From Bacteroidia bacterium (GTDB lineage: Bacteria; Bacteroidota; Bacteroidia; Bacteroidales; UBA932): 22,683 nt of DNA. Below, piece after piece: positions 6,268-13,863 of this stretch. The stretch's first letter is position 1. Each line of letters opens with the position of its first letter. The position numbers were made by a program, and so were the translations under genes. The notes under the pieces are model-generated. The model saw nothing but the letters and a program-made list of their open reading frames with translations. It was not told where the DNA came from and did not search any database. Location of the stretch: NCBI GenBank assembly GCA_021153285.1, contig JAGKTT010000036.1, positions 1 to 22,683 of the forward strand, in the 5' to 3' direction.

Positions 6268-8730
6268 GTGAAGCGCTTAGATAGATTCATAGTCAAATCA
6301 TTCGTAGGACCGTTTTTCGCGATCCTCTTTGTCGTCGTGTTCATCCTCGTGATGCAGTTCCTCTGGCTCTACATCGACGAGCTCGTCGGCAAGGGATTGA
6401 GTATGAAGGTCATATTCGAGTTTCTGGCCTGGGGTAGTGCGACAATGCTCCCATTGTCCCTGCCTCTTGCCACACTTCTCGCATCAATGATGACCCTCGG
6501 CTCCCTCGGAGAGAACAACGAGCTTCTTGCCATCAAGGCAGCCGGAATCTCATTGCAGCGAGTGCTCATACCGCTTGGTATCTGCTGCGCCGTCATCAGT
6601 ATCGGAGCATTCTTTGTGTCAAACGACCTCATTCCTGTGGCATATAACAAGATCTATACGCTCAGAGATGACATCGGAAAGACAAAAGATGAAATCAAGA
6701 TACCGACAGGAACCTTCTATAACGGAATCGAAGGATATATCCTGCGAGTCAACGAGCATAACGACGAGACCGGAATGATGAATGGCGTGATGGTATACAA
6801 CCACACGAAAAACAAGGGCAACACCAGCCTCACCATCGCCGACTCCGCAATGATGAAGATGTCCAAGGACAAGACCTACCTCACCTTCATCCTCTACGAC
6901 GGAACCAATTACGAAGAAACCAACAACAAAAAGTACAGGGACACAACCCTCCAGCTTCAGAAGATCGACTTCCACAAGCAGGAAATGATCATCCCTCTGG
7001 AAAACTATGCTTTCCAGAAATCCGACTCCAGCCGTTTCGATGACCAGGTCAAGTCAATGAACCTGAAACAGCTTCAGCATAGCCAGGACTCCATAGGAAC
7101 ACTTGACTCGACAGAAAAACAGGAGAATCTCAACACAATAAGAAAGTCCAGAACCCTGAGATACAATGCCCAGCTGGACACTGCATCAAAGAGCATTCCT
7201 ACGACCCCATTCACGACTGTCGATGAAGGCAAATGGAAGACGATCAAGGATGAGATCGCAGCATTGGAAAAAGCGAAGAAGAATGCCGAGGAGATCCAGA
7301 CATCCCTGGAATCATTTGCACGATACAGATATCACCACAACTATACTCTCAGACTGATAGACATCGAGATTCTGAAAAAATTCGCCCTTTCGATCGCCTG
7401 TCTCATATTCTTCTTCATCGGCGCTCCATTAGGTGCGATCATCAGAAAGGGAGGACTGGGAGTATCTGCTATCATATCCGTATTGTTCTTCGTAGCATAC
7501 TGGGTAATCGACATTTCAGGAACCAAGCTGGCCAGAGACGGTGCCGTAGGTCCGTTTGCAGGAGTATTCTTCTCAAGTTATGTTCTCCTTCCGACCGGTC
7601 TTTTCCTGTCCTGGAAGGCAATCAACGACTCGGCGATCTTCAGCACAGACTCAATAAAGAACGCATTCAAAAAAATAAAGACCAAGATAATGGGATTGTT
7701 CAAGAAGACGCGTATCGTATATATGGGTACGCCGGAATTTGCAGTGGCTCCGCTTGACGAGCTGATAAAGAACGGATACAATGTAGTCGGAGTTGTGACA
7801 GTAGCCGACAAGGCCAGCGGTAGAGGCCTTAAGATCAATGAAAGCGCCGTCAAAAAGTATGCTGTCGAGCACAATATCCCTGTACTCCAGCCGATATCTC
7901 TCAAGGACCCTGAATTCCTTGATGCCCTCAAGGCCTGGAAACCGGATCTTTTTGCCGTGGTTGCATTCAGAATGCTTCCTAAGGTAGTATGGGAGATTCC
8001 GAAGCTCGGAACATTCAATCTCCACGCAGCTCTGCTCCCACAGTATAGAGGCGCAGCCCCTATCAACTGGGCGGTGATCAACGGTGAAAAAACCACCGGA
8101 GTTACGACGTTTATGATAGATGAGGGAATGGACACCGGAGGAATTATGTACAGATACGACTGCCGTATCGAGCCGGAAGACACAGCCGGAGACGTTCACG
8201 ACAAACTGATGGAGATCGGAGCCAAGCTGGTAGTCAACACAGTTGAAGCTATCATCGACAGAAATGTCGAGCTCAGAGTACAGAAGAGTTTCATCCAGGG
8301 CTCGGAGATCCTTCATCCTGCCCCTAAGCTCACACGAGAGCTCTGTCATATCGACTGGGACGGCAAGACAAGGAATATATATAATCTCATCCGTGGTCTG
8401 AGCCCATATCCTGCAGCATTTACAGAACTTGCCAAGGACGACAAGATACTCCAGCTCAAGATATATAAGTCAGTCAAGGTGACAGGCGAAGATTATCAGA
8501 CTATGCTGGAGCAGAACGGTCTCGCCTCAGCTGCACCGGGAACCATTCTTTCAGACGGAAAGAGCTATCTTGCGTTCAGCACAGCTGACGGAGCGATATC
8601 CGTGGAAGAGATTCAGCTGGCCGGTAAGAAGAGAATGGCTGTCAAGGACTTCCTGATCGGCTTCAGAGAGCCTCAGACGTACAGGGCAACAAAGGGAACG
8701 TCATCAAACATTACGGGACAATATGCATAG
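6268..8730 (+). CDS. LptF/LptG-family permease fused to methionyl-tRNA formyltransferase
   Basis: One uninterrupted 820-codon frame with two unrelated domains. Residues 1-474 are an LptF/YjgP-type permease of the LPS export ABC complex: N-terminal membrane helices from about residue 12 ('FVGPFFAILFVVVFILVMQF'), 'NELLAIKAAGIS', a periplasmic region ending in a helical stretch near 330-355, and C-terminal helices with 'FFIGAPLGAIIRKGG'. Residues 475-820 are Fmt, which formylates initiator Met-tRNA: 'RIVYMGTPEFA', the catalytic N584, H586 and D622 in 'FNLHAALLPQYRGAAPINW' and 'EGMDTGG', and a C-terminal tRNA-binding domain. The start is a GTG 2 nt after alaS; the next ATG falls inside the first helix. 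The joint 'KNAFKKIKTKIMGLFKKTRIVY' contains an in-frame ATG at 7690, so Fmt may also be made alone. LptF ends on the cytoplasmic side, so a tethered Fmt would be correctly placed. The end overlaps the next gene by 8 nt. Confidence 0.92.
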   Translation: MKRLDRFIVKSFVGPFFAILFVVVFILVMQFLWLYIDELVGKGLSMKVIFEFLAWGSATMLPLSLPLATLLASMMTLGSLGENNELLAIKAAGISLQRVLIPLGICCAVISIGAFFVSNDLIPVAYNKIYTLRDDIGKTKDEIKIPTGTFYNGIEGYILRVNEHNDETGMMNGVMVYNHTKNKGNTSLTIADSAMMKMSKDKTYLTFILYDGTNYEETNNKKYRDTTLQLQKIDFHKQEMIIPLENYAFQKSDSSRFDDQVKSMNLKQLQHSQDSIGTLDSTEKQENLNTIRKSRTLRYNAQLDTASKSIPTTPFTTVDEGKWKTIKDEIAALEKAKKNAEEIQTSLESFARYRYHHNYTLRLIDIEILKKFALSIACLIFFFIGAPLGAIIRKGGLGVSAIISVLFFVAYWVIDISGTKLARDGAVGPFAGVFFSSYVLLPTGLFLSWKAINDSAIFSTDSIKNAFKKIKTKIMGLFKKTRIVYMGTPEFAVAPLDELIKNGYNVVGVVTVADKASGRGLKINESAVKKYAVEHNIPVLQPISLKDPEFLDALKAWKPDLFAVVAFRMLPKVVWEIPKLGTFNLHAALLPQYRGAAPINWAVINGEKTTGVTTFMIDEGMDTGGIMYRYDCRIEPEDTAGDVHDKLMEIGAKLVVNTVEAIIDRNVELRVQKSFIQGSEILHPAPKLTRELCHIDWDGKTRNIYNLIRGLSPYPAAFTELAKDDKILQLKIYKSVKVTGEDYQTMLEQNGLASAAPGTILSDGKSYLAFSTADGAISVEEIQLAGKKRMAVKDFLIGFREPQTYRATKGTSSNITGQYA
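7690..8730 (+). other. fmt: Methionyl-tRNA formyltransferase part, possible internal translation start
   Basis: The ATG at 7690 is in frame with the fused gene and starts 'MGLFKKTRIVYMGTPEF', where stand-alone Bacteroidota Fmt proteins normally begin. It would give 346 residues, slightly longer than the usual 315-325. The bases before it are A-rich (aaaaaaataaagaccaagata), which resembles translation starts in this phylum. In Fmt numbering the catalytic triad is N110, H112 and D148. Either the fused protein, the short form, or both are produced; the sequence does not decide. Confidence 0.6.
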
Positions 8731-9382
8731 CAGCGTCGTCATAATAGTCGACGGTAAATTCCCTAAGACGGAATATCCGCGCTACCTGATCCGCTCGGCA
8801 GACTTCATTATCTGCTGCGACGGAGCGTTATTGAAATTCCTCCGTAATTCCGAAGCAATCTTCGGAGAAAAGAGACTGCCACATCTTGTAATAGGTGATA
8901 TGGATACCTTGTCGGCAAGTATGCAGAAAAGATATGCCGACATCATAATAAAGGAAAACGAGCAGGAGCATAATGACCAGACCAAGGCTGTCAGATGGGC
9001 ATTGAATAATCTTACGGGGATAGAACAGATCCATATCCTCGGCGGAACAGGAGGAAGGACTGACCATACTATAGGTAACACCTCTCTTCTGATGGAATAT
9101 ACCAGAATGTTTGACCTTGGTGAAATCACCATAGAAATGGTAACCGATGAAGGGACGATATTCCCGATTAACGATACCATTGAATTCGAGTGCGGACCAG
9201 GAAGGTCAATTTCTATATTCAGCCCGGATAACAGCCTGAAAATCAGATCAGAAGGCCTAGCGTATCCTACAGATGACGTCTTGTTCGACAATTGGTGGAA
9301 AGCTACATTGAACAAGACTGTACAGGATAAGGTAAGGCTCGAGTTGAGTCACAAGTCCATTGCACTCATAATTTTAGACTGA
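8723..9382 (+). CDS. Thiamine pyrophosphokinase
   Basis: Transfers pyrophosphate from ATP to thiamine to make the cofactor thiamine pyrophosphate in the cytoplasm, which suits an organism that salvages thiamine. The 219-residue length fits the family. Diagnostic motifs are 'CDGA' at 32-35, 'GDMDT' at 58-62 (metal and ATP binding), 'HNDQTKA' at 83-89 and 'GGTGGRTDHTIGN' at 107-119. The C-terminal half is the beta-sandwich thiamine-binding domain. The ATG lies inside the last codons of fmt (8-nt overlap), so the two are translationally coupled. It is probably the last gene of the alaS operon, since a new -7 box appears before ilvA. Confidence 0.92.
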   Translation: MHSSVVIIVDGKFPKTEYPRYLIRSADFIICCDGALLKFLRNSEAIFGEKRLPHLVIGDMDTLSASMQKRYADIIIKENEQEHNDQTKAVRWALNNLTGIEQIHILGGTGGRTDHTIGNTSLLMEYTRMFDLGEITIEMVTDEGTIFPINDTIEFECGPGRSISIFSPDNSLKIRSEGLAYPTDDVLFDNWWKATLNKTVQDKVRLELSHKSIALIILD

Positions 9383-9430
9383 CACTTTACATAAAGATTG
9401 GATTTATTAGGAAATCAGCAATTTTAGTTA

Positions 9431-9438
9431 TATTTTTG
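9431..9438 (+). promoter_or_regulatory. -7 box for ilvA-ilvE
   Basis: TATTTTTG matches TAnnTTTG and lies 36 nt before the ilvA ATG in an A+T-rich 92-nt gap. No convincing -33 element or amino-acid-rich leader peptide is seen, so classical attenuation is not supported. Confidence 0.5.
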
Positions 9439-9474
9439 GCAAAGAAATCAATATCTGATTTTAATCTTTAAGAT

Positions 9475-10734
9475 ATGAGCGAAACTAAGTACTTCCCTAC
9501 CGTAGAAGCCATCGACAAGGCTGCTCGGGTACTTGACGAAATCCTCGAACCTACACCATTCCAGAGGAACGCCAACCTTTCAGACATTTACGAAGCTGAA
9601 ATCTACCTCAAGAGAGAGGATCTTCAGATGGTAAGGTCATACAAGATCAGAGGTGCATACAACAAGATAAGGACAATCGACCCCGAACTTGTAACAAACG
9701 GCATTGTATGCGCGAGTGCCGGAAACCACGCCCAGGGAGTGGCATTCTCCTGCAGCAAGCTCAAGATTATGGGCTCCATCTTTATGCCTGTGACTACCCC
9801 TCGTCAGAAGATCGAGCAGGTAAGGATGTTCGGCAAGGAGTTCATTGAAATCATTCTTACCGGAGACACATTCGATGCAGCCAACTCGGCAGCAATCGCA
9901 TATGCCAATGAAAACAACAAGACCTTCATCCCTCCATTCGACGATCCTAAGGTTATGGAAGGTCAGGGAACAATCGGCCGCGAGATCCTCAACCAATGTA
10001 AGGAACCTCTCGATTATATTTTCGTTCCTATAGGAGGAGGCGGACTTGCATCAGGACTGGGAGCATATATCAGCAGAATGTCCCCATCGACAAAAATCAT
10101 CGGTGTAGAGCCTGGTGGAGCTCCTTGTATGAAGGCCGCCATCGAGAACGGAGGCCCGATCAAGCTCGAGCATATCGACAAATTCGTGGACGGCGCTGCA
10201 GTACAGCTTGCCGGCACACACACATACGAAGTCTGTCGTCAGGTACTTGATGATATTGTCGTTGTTCCGGAAGGAGCGGTCTGCACCACTATCATTCATA
10301 TGTACAACAAGAGCGCGATTGTCGTAGAGCCTGCCGGAGCATTGGCTGTTGCGGCACTCAAGTTCTACAAAGACAAACTGAAGGGAAAGAGGGTTGCCTG
10401 CGTAGTCAGCGGAAGCAACAACGACATCACCCGTATGGAGGAAATCCGTGAGAAATCTCTCCTTTATGAAGGACTCAAGCATTATTTCATCGTAAACTTC
10501 CCGCAGAAGTCCGGTGCAGTCCTTTCATTCATCCGCGATGTGATCGGCCCTACTGACGACCTTGTTCATATCCAGTACATCCGCAAGACCAACAAGAACT
10601 TCGGACCGGCTCTCATCGGTATAGAGCTGGCAGCCAAGGAGGATTTCGGACCGTTTATGAACAGGCTTAAGGCCCACGGCATCTCCTATGAATATATCAA
10701 TGAAAACAATCAACTTTTTGAAATATTAATCTGA
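9475..10734 (+). CDS. ilvA: Threonine ammonia-lyase (threonine dehydratase)
   Basis: A PLP enzyme that deaminates threonine to 2-oxobutanoate, the first step toward isoleucine. The 419-residue length fits the short biosynthetic form. The Schiff-base lysine is K57 in 'VRSYKIRGAYNKI', followed by 'ASAGNHAQGVAFS' and the phosphate-binding 'GGGGLASGLG' loop near residue 190. A single ACT-like regulatory domain fills the last 80 or so residues ('YFIVNFPQKSGAVLSFIRDV...'), where isoleucine feedback would act. Catabolic TdcB-type enzymes lack this domain, which supports a biosynthetic role. ilvE follows 7 nt later, so the two are probably co-transcribed. Confidence 0.96.
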   Translation: MSETKYFPTVEAIDKAARVLDEILEPTPFQRNANLSDIYEAEIYLKREDLQMVRSYKIRGAYNKIRTIDPELVTNGIVCASAGNHAQGVAFSCSKLKIMGSIFMPVTTPRQKIEQVRMFGKEFIEIILTGDTFDAANSAAIAYANENNKTFIPPFDDPKVMEGQGTIGREILNQCKEPLDYIFVPIGGGGLASGLGAYISRMSPSTKIIGVEPGGAPCMKAAIENGGPIKLEHIDKFVDGAAVQLAGTHTYEVCRQVLDDIVVVPEGAVCTTIIHMYNKSAIVVEPAGALAVAALKFYKDKLKGKRVACVVSGSNNDITRMEEIREKSLLYEGLKHYFIVNFPQKSGAVLSFIRDVIGPTDDLVHIQYIRKTNKNFGPALIGIELAAKEDFGPFMNRLKAHGISYEYINENNQLFEILI

Positions 10735-10741
10735 TAACATT

Positions 10742-11776
10742 ATGGCAAATATCGACTGGAGCAAGCTTACATTCTCCTACACAAAGACCAACACAATTCT
10801 CAGAAGCACCTTCAAGGACGGTGCCTGGACTCCTGTAGAGAGTCTCACAGACGACTACATCAGCCTCAGCGCATACGCTGGAGCACTTCATTACGCTATA
10901 GAGTGCTTTGAAGGACTTAAAGCATTCCGCGGAAAGGACGGTCAGATCCGTCTGTTCAGACCGGAAGAGAATGCAAAGCGTCTTCAGAGATCTGCCAAAT
11001 ATCTTGGTATCGAAGCACCTTCTATTGAGATGTTCATTGAAATGTGCAAGCAGGCTGTAAAGGAAAACATCGACTTCCTTCCTCCATACGAGGTATCAGG
11101 AGCGTCATTGTACCTTCGTCCTACCCTTATCGGAAGCAATCCGCAGCTTGGTGTGCAGTCTTCAAAGGAAAGCACATTCATTATGCTCTGCTCTCCAGTA
11201 GGTGCATATGTCGGTGGAGCTCTTGATGCAGTGGATGTTGTGATTGCAAGAAACTACGACAGAGCTGCCCCTAACGGTTCTGGTGCATTCAAGGTTGGTG
11301 GAAACTACGCCTGCTCGCTCTACTCCCTCAACGTAGCTCACGAACTCGGTTACAAGGCTGTCCTTTATCTCGACCCTGCAACCAAGACTTATATCGACGA
11401 ATTCAACTCATCGAACTTCTTTGCAATCAAGGGCAATTCATACATCACTCCGAAGTCAGACTCAATCCTTCCGTCAATCACGAATATGACTCTTGAGACT
11501 GTAGCAGCACATCTTGGAATGGAAGTGGAGAGAAGACCGGTTCCGGTAGAAGAGCTCAGCACATTCGAGGAAGTCGGAGAATGCGGTACAGCTGTGGTGA
11601 TCACCCCAGTTCACAAACTCGTTGACAAGCCTTTCCTTGAGTCAGAGGAAGAGACAGTCTACACATATGGCGACGGCCAGTGCGGTCCTAAGTCCCTCAA
11701 GCTCTACAACTACATCAGAGGCATCCAGAGAGGCGAAATCGAAGACACATTCGGCTGGAACGTATTCGTAGACTAA
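10742..11776 (+). CDS. ilvE: Branched-chain amino acid aminotransferase
   Basis: A class IV PLP aminotransferase (344 residues) that carries out the last step of isoleucine, valine and leucine synthesis using glutamate. 'HYAIECFEGLKAFR' at about 50-63 and 'IRLFRPEENAKRLQRSA' match the family. The PLP lysine is K184 in 'AFKVGGNYACS'. 'LYLDPATKTYIDEFNSSNFFAI' and 'ITNMTLETVAAHLGMEVERRPV' form the rest of the cofactor pocket. It begins 7 nt after ilvA, giving a two-gene operon that ends in a strong terminator 18 nt after the stop. Confidence 0.96.
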   Translation: MANIDWSKLTFSYTKTNTILRSTFKDGAWTPVESLTDDYISLSAYAGALHYAIECFEGLKAFRGKDGQIRLFRPEENAKRLQRSAKYLGIEAPSIEMFIEMCKQAVKENIDFLPPYEVSGASLYLRPTLIGSNPQLGVQSSKESTFIMLCSPVGAYVGGALDAVDVVIARNYDRAAPNGSGAFKVGGNYACSLYSLNVAHELGYKAVLYLDPATKTYIDEFNSSNFFAIKGNSYITPKSDSILPSITNMTLETVAAHLGMEVERRPVPVEELSTFEEVGECGTAVVITPVHKLVDKPFLESEEETVYTYGDGQCGPKSLKLYNYIRGIQRGEIEDTFGWNVFVD

Positions 11777-11793
11777 TACAAAAGCATTATATA

Positions 11794-11840
11794 AAATCAG
11801 GCTTCCGCTCAGGGAAACATCCCTGGCAGAAGCCTGATTT
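11794..11840 (+). terminator. Strong bidirectional terminator between ilvE and the restriction island
   Basis: AAATCAGGCTTC (11794-11805) and GAAGCCTGATTT (11829-11840) form a perfect 12-bp stem, with a second perfect stem CAGGGA/TCCCTG (11810-11815 and 11820-11825) inside. A T run follows on the plus strand, and a T-rich run follows on the minus strand, so it can stop both ilvE and the convergent methyltransferase transcript. Confidence 0.9.
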
Positions 11841-11863
11841 TTATTGCGGTATATCCGAAAGAA

Positions 11864-12868
11864 TCAAATCTTTTCCAGTATATGCAGATATTCAATTGTC
11901 TTATCTGACTTATGATTTCTATTTTCTTTCTTATCTGCACGAAACCTATGATGATCCTGTGAAATTACATCATAATGTCCATAACGAGACATAACTGTTT
12001 CTATTTCTTTCATCGACATCAGTCCTTCATTATTATATGAAAGAAATATAAAATTATAGTTTGCTTCCCGGATTAAAGAATCAAACGATTCCAGCACTGT
12101 TCTTTTACTGCAATACGGAGAACGTACATACTCTCGTAATCCGGTTTTTCCCTTCGGAACAAAAGAATCATATTCCGCTATCGTATTCAGCATATGATAA
12201 TTAGCCCCATATTGTCTGGAATTATAAGGTGGGTCAAGGTATAGTATATCCCCTTGGGTTTCCTTGATAAGACTATTGGCATCCTGGCAATACACCTCGT
12301 GTTCATTCATATCCAATGTATATATAGATGGCGTGAAAGACAACTTTTTTTGGGCAGTTGTCTTGAGGCGCTTTAAAAAAGCCCCATAGACAGAAGCTGT
12401 ATTTGCCACCTTATCCGAGCTTTCGATGAGACTGGCCAATAGAAAGAAATACATATCCTCCGAAATTGTTGCAGATTTTTTCCAGGCCTCTATCTGTTGT
12501 CTTATGGCATCAATCCTTCTTCCATTTTCATCGGAAAAATATTGACGACCGTTACCACCACCCAGACAATAATTCTTATATATGAATCCAGTTTCAATAC
12601 CAGAAAGAGCATTCAGTTCCTCAACCAAGTCATATTGACTGTCAAGCTGCTTATTATTACCGATATAATTACGATTCAGAACGTAACTGTAATACTCTAT
12701 ATCATTGGAGATAATCTTACGGACCTTTGGTTTAAAACTCCTTCCTACGATGCCAGTACCAGCAAAAAGGTCACAAAACACCTTATCAGAAAGATCTTTT
12801 CCGACTACATTTTCCACTGCCGTAGTTATAAATGGCAGCAAAGTATATTTAGAACCGATATAATTCAT
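11864..12868 (-). CDS. D12-class DNA adenine-N6 methyltransferase
   Basis: A 334-residue Dam-like (alpha-class, D12) methyltransferase. It starts with the class hallmark 'MNYIGSKYTLLPFI', followed by the AdoMet motif 'DLFAGTGIVG' near residues 36-45 and the catalytic motif 'DPPY' at 212-215 ('LYLDPPYNSRQYGANY'). The C-terminus is lysine-rich. I chose the ATG at 12868 rather than the upstream one at 12907, because 'NYIGSK' is the normal N-terminus and the upstream 13 codons overlap the preceding reading frame. The stop of that frame ends 1 nt before this ATG. It is the last gene of the A+T-rich restriction island and should protect host DNA at a specific site. The recognition sequence cannot be deduced. 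Confidence 0.88.
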   Translation of the reverse strand: MNYIGSKYTLLPFITTAVENVVGKDLSDKVFCDLFAGTGIVGRSFKPKVRKIISNDIEYYSYVLNRNYIGNNKQLDSQYDLVEELNALSGIETGFIYKNYCLGGGNGRQYFSDENGRRIDAIRQQIEAWKKSATISEDMYFFLLASLIESSDKVANTASVYGAFLKRLKTTAQKKLSFTPSIYTLDMNEHEVYCQDANSLIKETQGDILYLDPPYNSRQYGANYHMLNTIAEYDSFVPKGKTGLREYVRSPYCSKRTVLESFDSLIREANYNFIFLSYNNEGLMSMKEIETVMSRYGHYDVISQDHHRFRADKKENRNHKSDKTIEYLHILEKI

Positions 12869-12869
12869 A

Positions 12870-13179
12870 TCAATAATCCATATTGTTAAATTGTATACAA
12901 CCGGCATCCAAATTGAACCTATTGAATCTCTGCCGTAATCTATCCGTCAAGCCTCCTGCTCTACATAGTAATACGGGCTGAATGGTACTCATCCTATTAG
13001 GAATATAATATTGTTCTATCCAATCTATATAACGTTCAATTTGTCTGATATTGTCTTCAAATGCGTGAACAGCTTTCAATTCAATCGGCATTATGATCCT
13101 TTGCGTCGTGCTCTGCAAACATATATTTAAGGTGACACTTAAAAGTAGTCTCATTTACAATAAATACATGAGTTGTCAT
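12870..13179 (-). pseudogene. Remnant of a PD-(D/E)XK-type nuclease with an internal deletion
   Basis: Two fragments in different frames lie within 310 nt. From an ATG at 13179, a 32-codon piece to 13081 reads 'HVFIVNETTF..HLKYMFA', which I recognise from memory as an N-terminus of larger restriction-associated proteins. From 13154 to 12870 another frame gives the tail: 'RIIMPIELKAV' (the ExK part of a PD-(D/E)XK active site), then 'DNIRQIERYIDWIEQYY', like the helix after the active site in NucS/RecB-like nucleases. The catalytic aspartate region and everything between N-terminus and tail are missing. The break probably lies between 13100 and 13117. The tail's stop ends 1 nt before the D12 methyltransferase start, so this was once a full operon gene. 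An ORF of 94 codons (13154-12870) could be read as a small hypothetical protein, but decay is the better explanation. Confidence 0.6.
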
Positions 13180-13181
13180 AA

Positions 13182-13862
13182 CTAATCTTCTGGGTATAAT
13201 TTCTTCATTATATATTCTGAAGTGAAATCAGCAGCATCTTTAGAAATCCGTTTCACACAAACCTTTCGATATTCTACTGGATCATATTGATAGCAACCAA
13301 CACACCCAAGTTCATCCGTATAATGTTTATCGCCTTGATAAAACGGATACGGATTTCCCTTAATATTAGTGGCATCCCAACGCTCATTTGTCAGCTTACA
13401 CTCTTTACAGATCTGGCGTTTCACATCATTTGTGGCCTTGCATAAAGGTTGAAAATCATCGAAAGACTGAGTCATCGGGTTTGAGACACGCCAGTCATCC
13501 TTACGCCCATCTTTATGATCCACTTCAATCTTAGTATTTTCAGAAAAGCCTTTAACGCCAAGCATTACACATCGCTGTTCCTTATAGAAATCCTTGATAT
13601 CCTTACGAATAGCCTGATTGAACGACTCATCAGTTCTGAAGCCATTAAGGCGTACGGCATCAATAGAGTTTCCTGACGTTATAGATTTATCAAACTCTAC
13701 ATTATATTTTTTAGATAATGAAGAACTTGCCCTGCACCAGCTTCCGCCATTGCCTAATTGCAGACTTGCATACTGACCCACAAATTCAGTAACTTTTACC
13801 CAACGGCTCACTCCTTCACGGTCAGGAGATGCCAGTTCTATGAAGAGTTCTGTTTTCGTCAT
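13182..13862 (-). CDS. HNH-family restriction endonuclease
   Basis: A 226-residue protein with a beta-beta-alpha-metal (HNH) nuclease core: 'IEVDHKDGRKDD' (catalytic H116), then 'DDFQPLCKATNDVKR' (N145, K149). Two CxxC pairs, C152/C155 and C187/C190 ('GCVGCYQYDP'), probably hold a structural zinc. Residues 1-80 have no domain I recognise and may read DNA. It lies between methyltransferase genes, 1 nt after the upstream one, which supports a type II restriction role rather than a homing or phage HNH role. I chose the ATG at 13862 (MTKTELFIEL) over the upstream ATG at 13919, because the upstream part overlaps the methyltransferase C-terminus. Specificity is unknown. Confidence 0.8.
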   Translation of the reverse strand: MTKTELFIELASPDREGVSRWVKVTEFVGQYASLQLGNGGSWCRASSSLSKKYNVEFDKSITSGNSIDAVRLNGFRTDESFNQAIRKDIKDFYKEQRCVMLGVKGFSENTKIEVDHKDGRKDDWRVSNPMTQSFDDFQPLCKATNDVKRQICKECKLTNERWDATNIKGNPYPFYQGDKHYTDELGCVGCYQYDPVEYRKVCVKRISKDAADFTSEYIMKKLYPED

Positions 13863-13863
13863 A

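Noticed and set aside
7578..8349. Two long minus-strand frames antisense to the Fmt domain.
   Set aside because: Fmt motifs are intact on the plus strand; the antisense products resemble no protein family.
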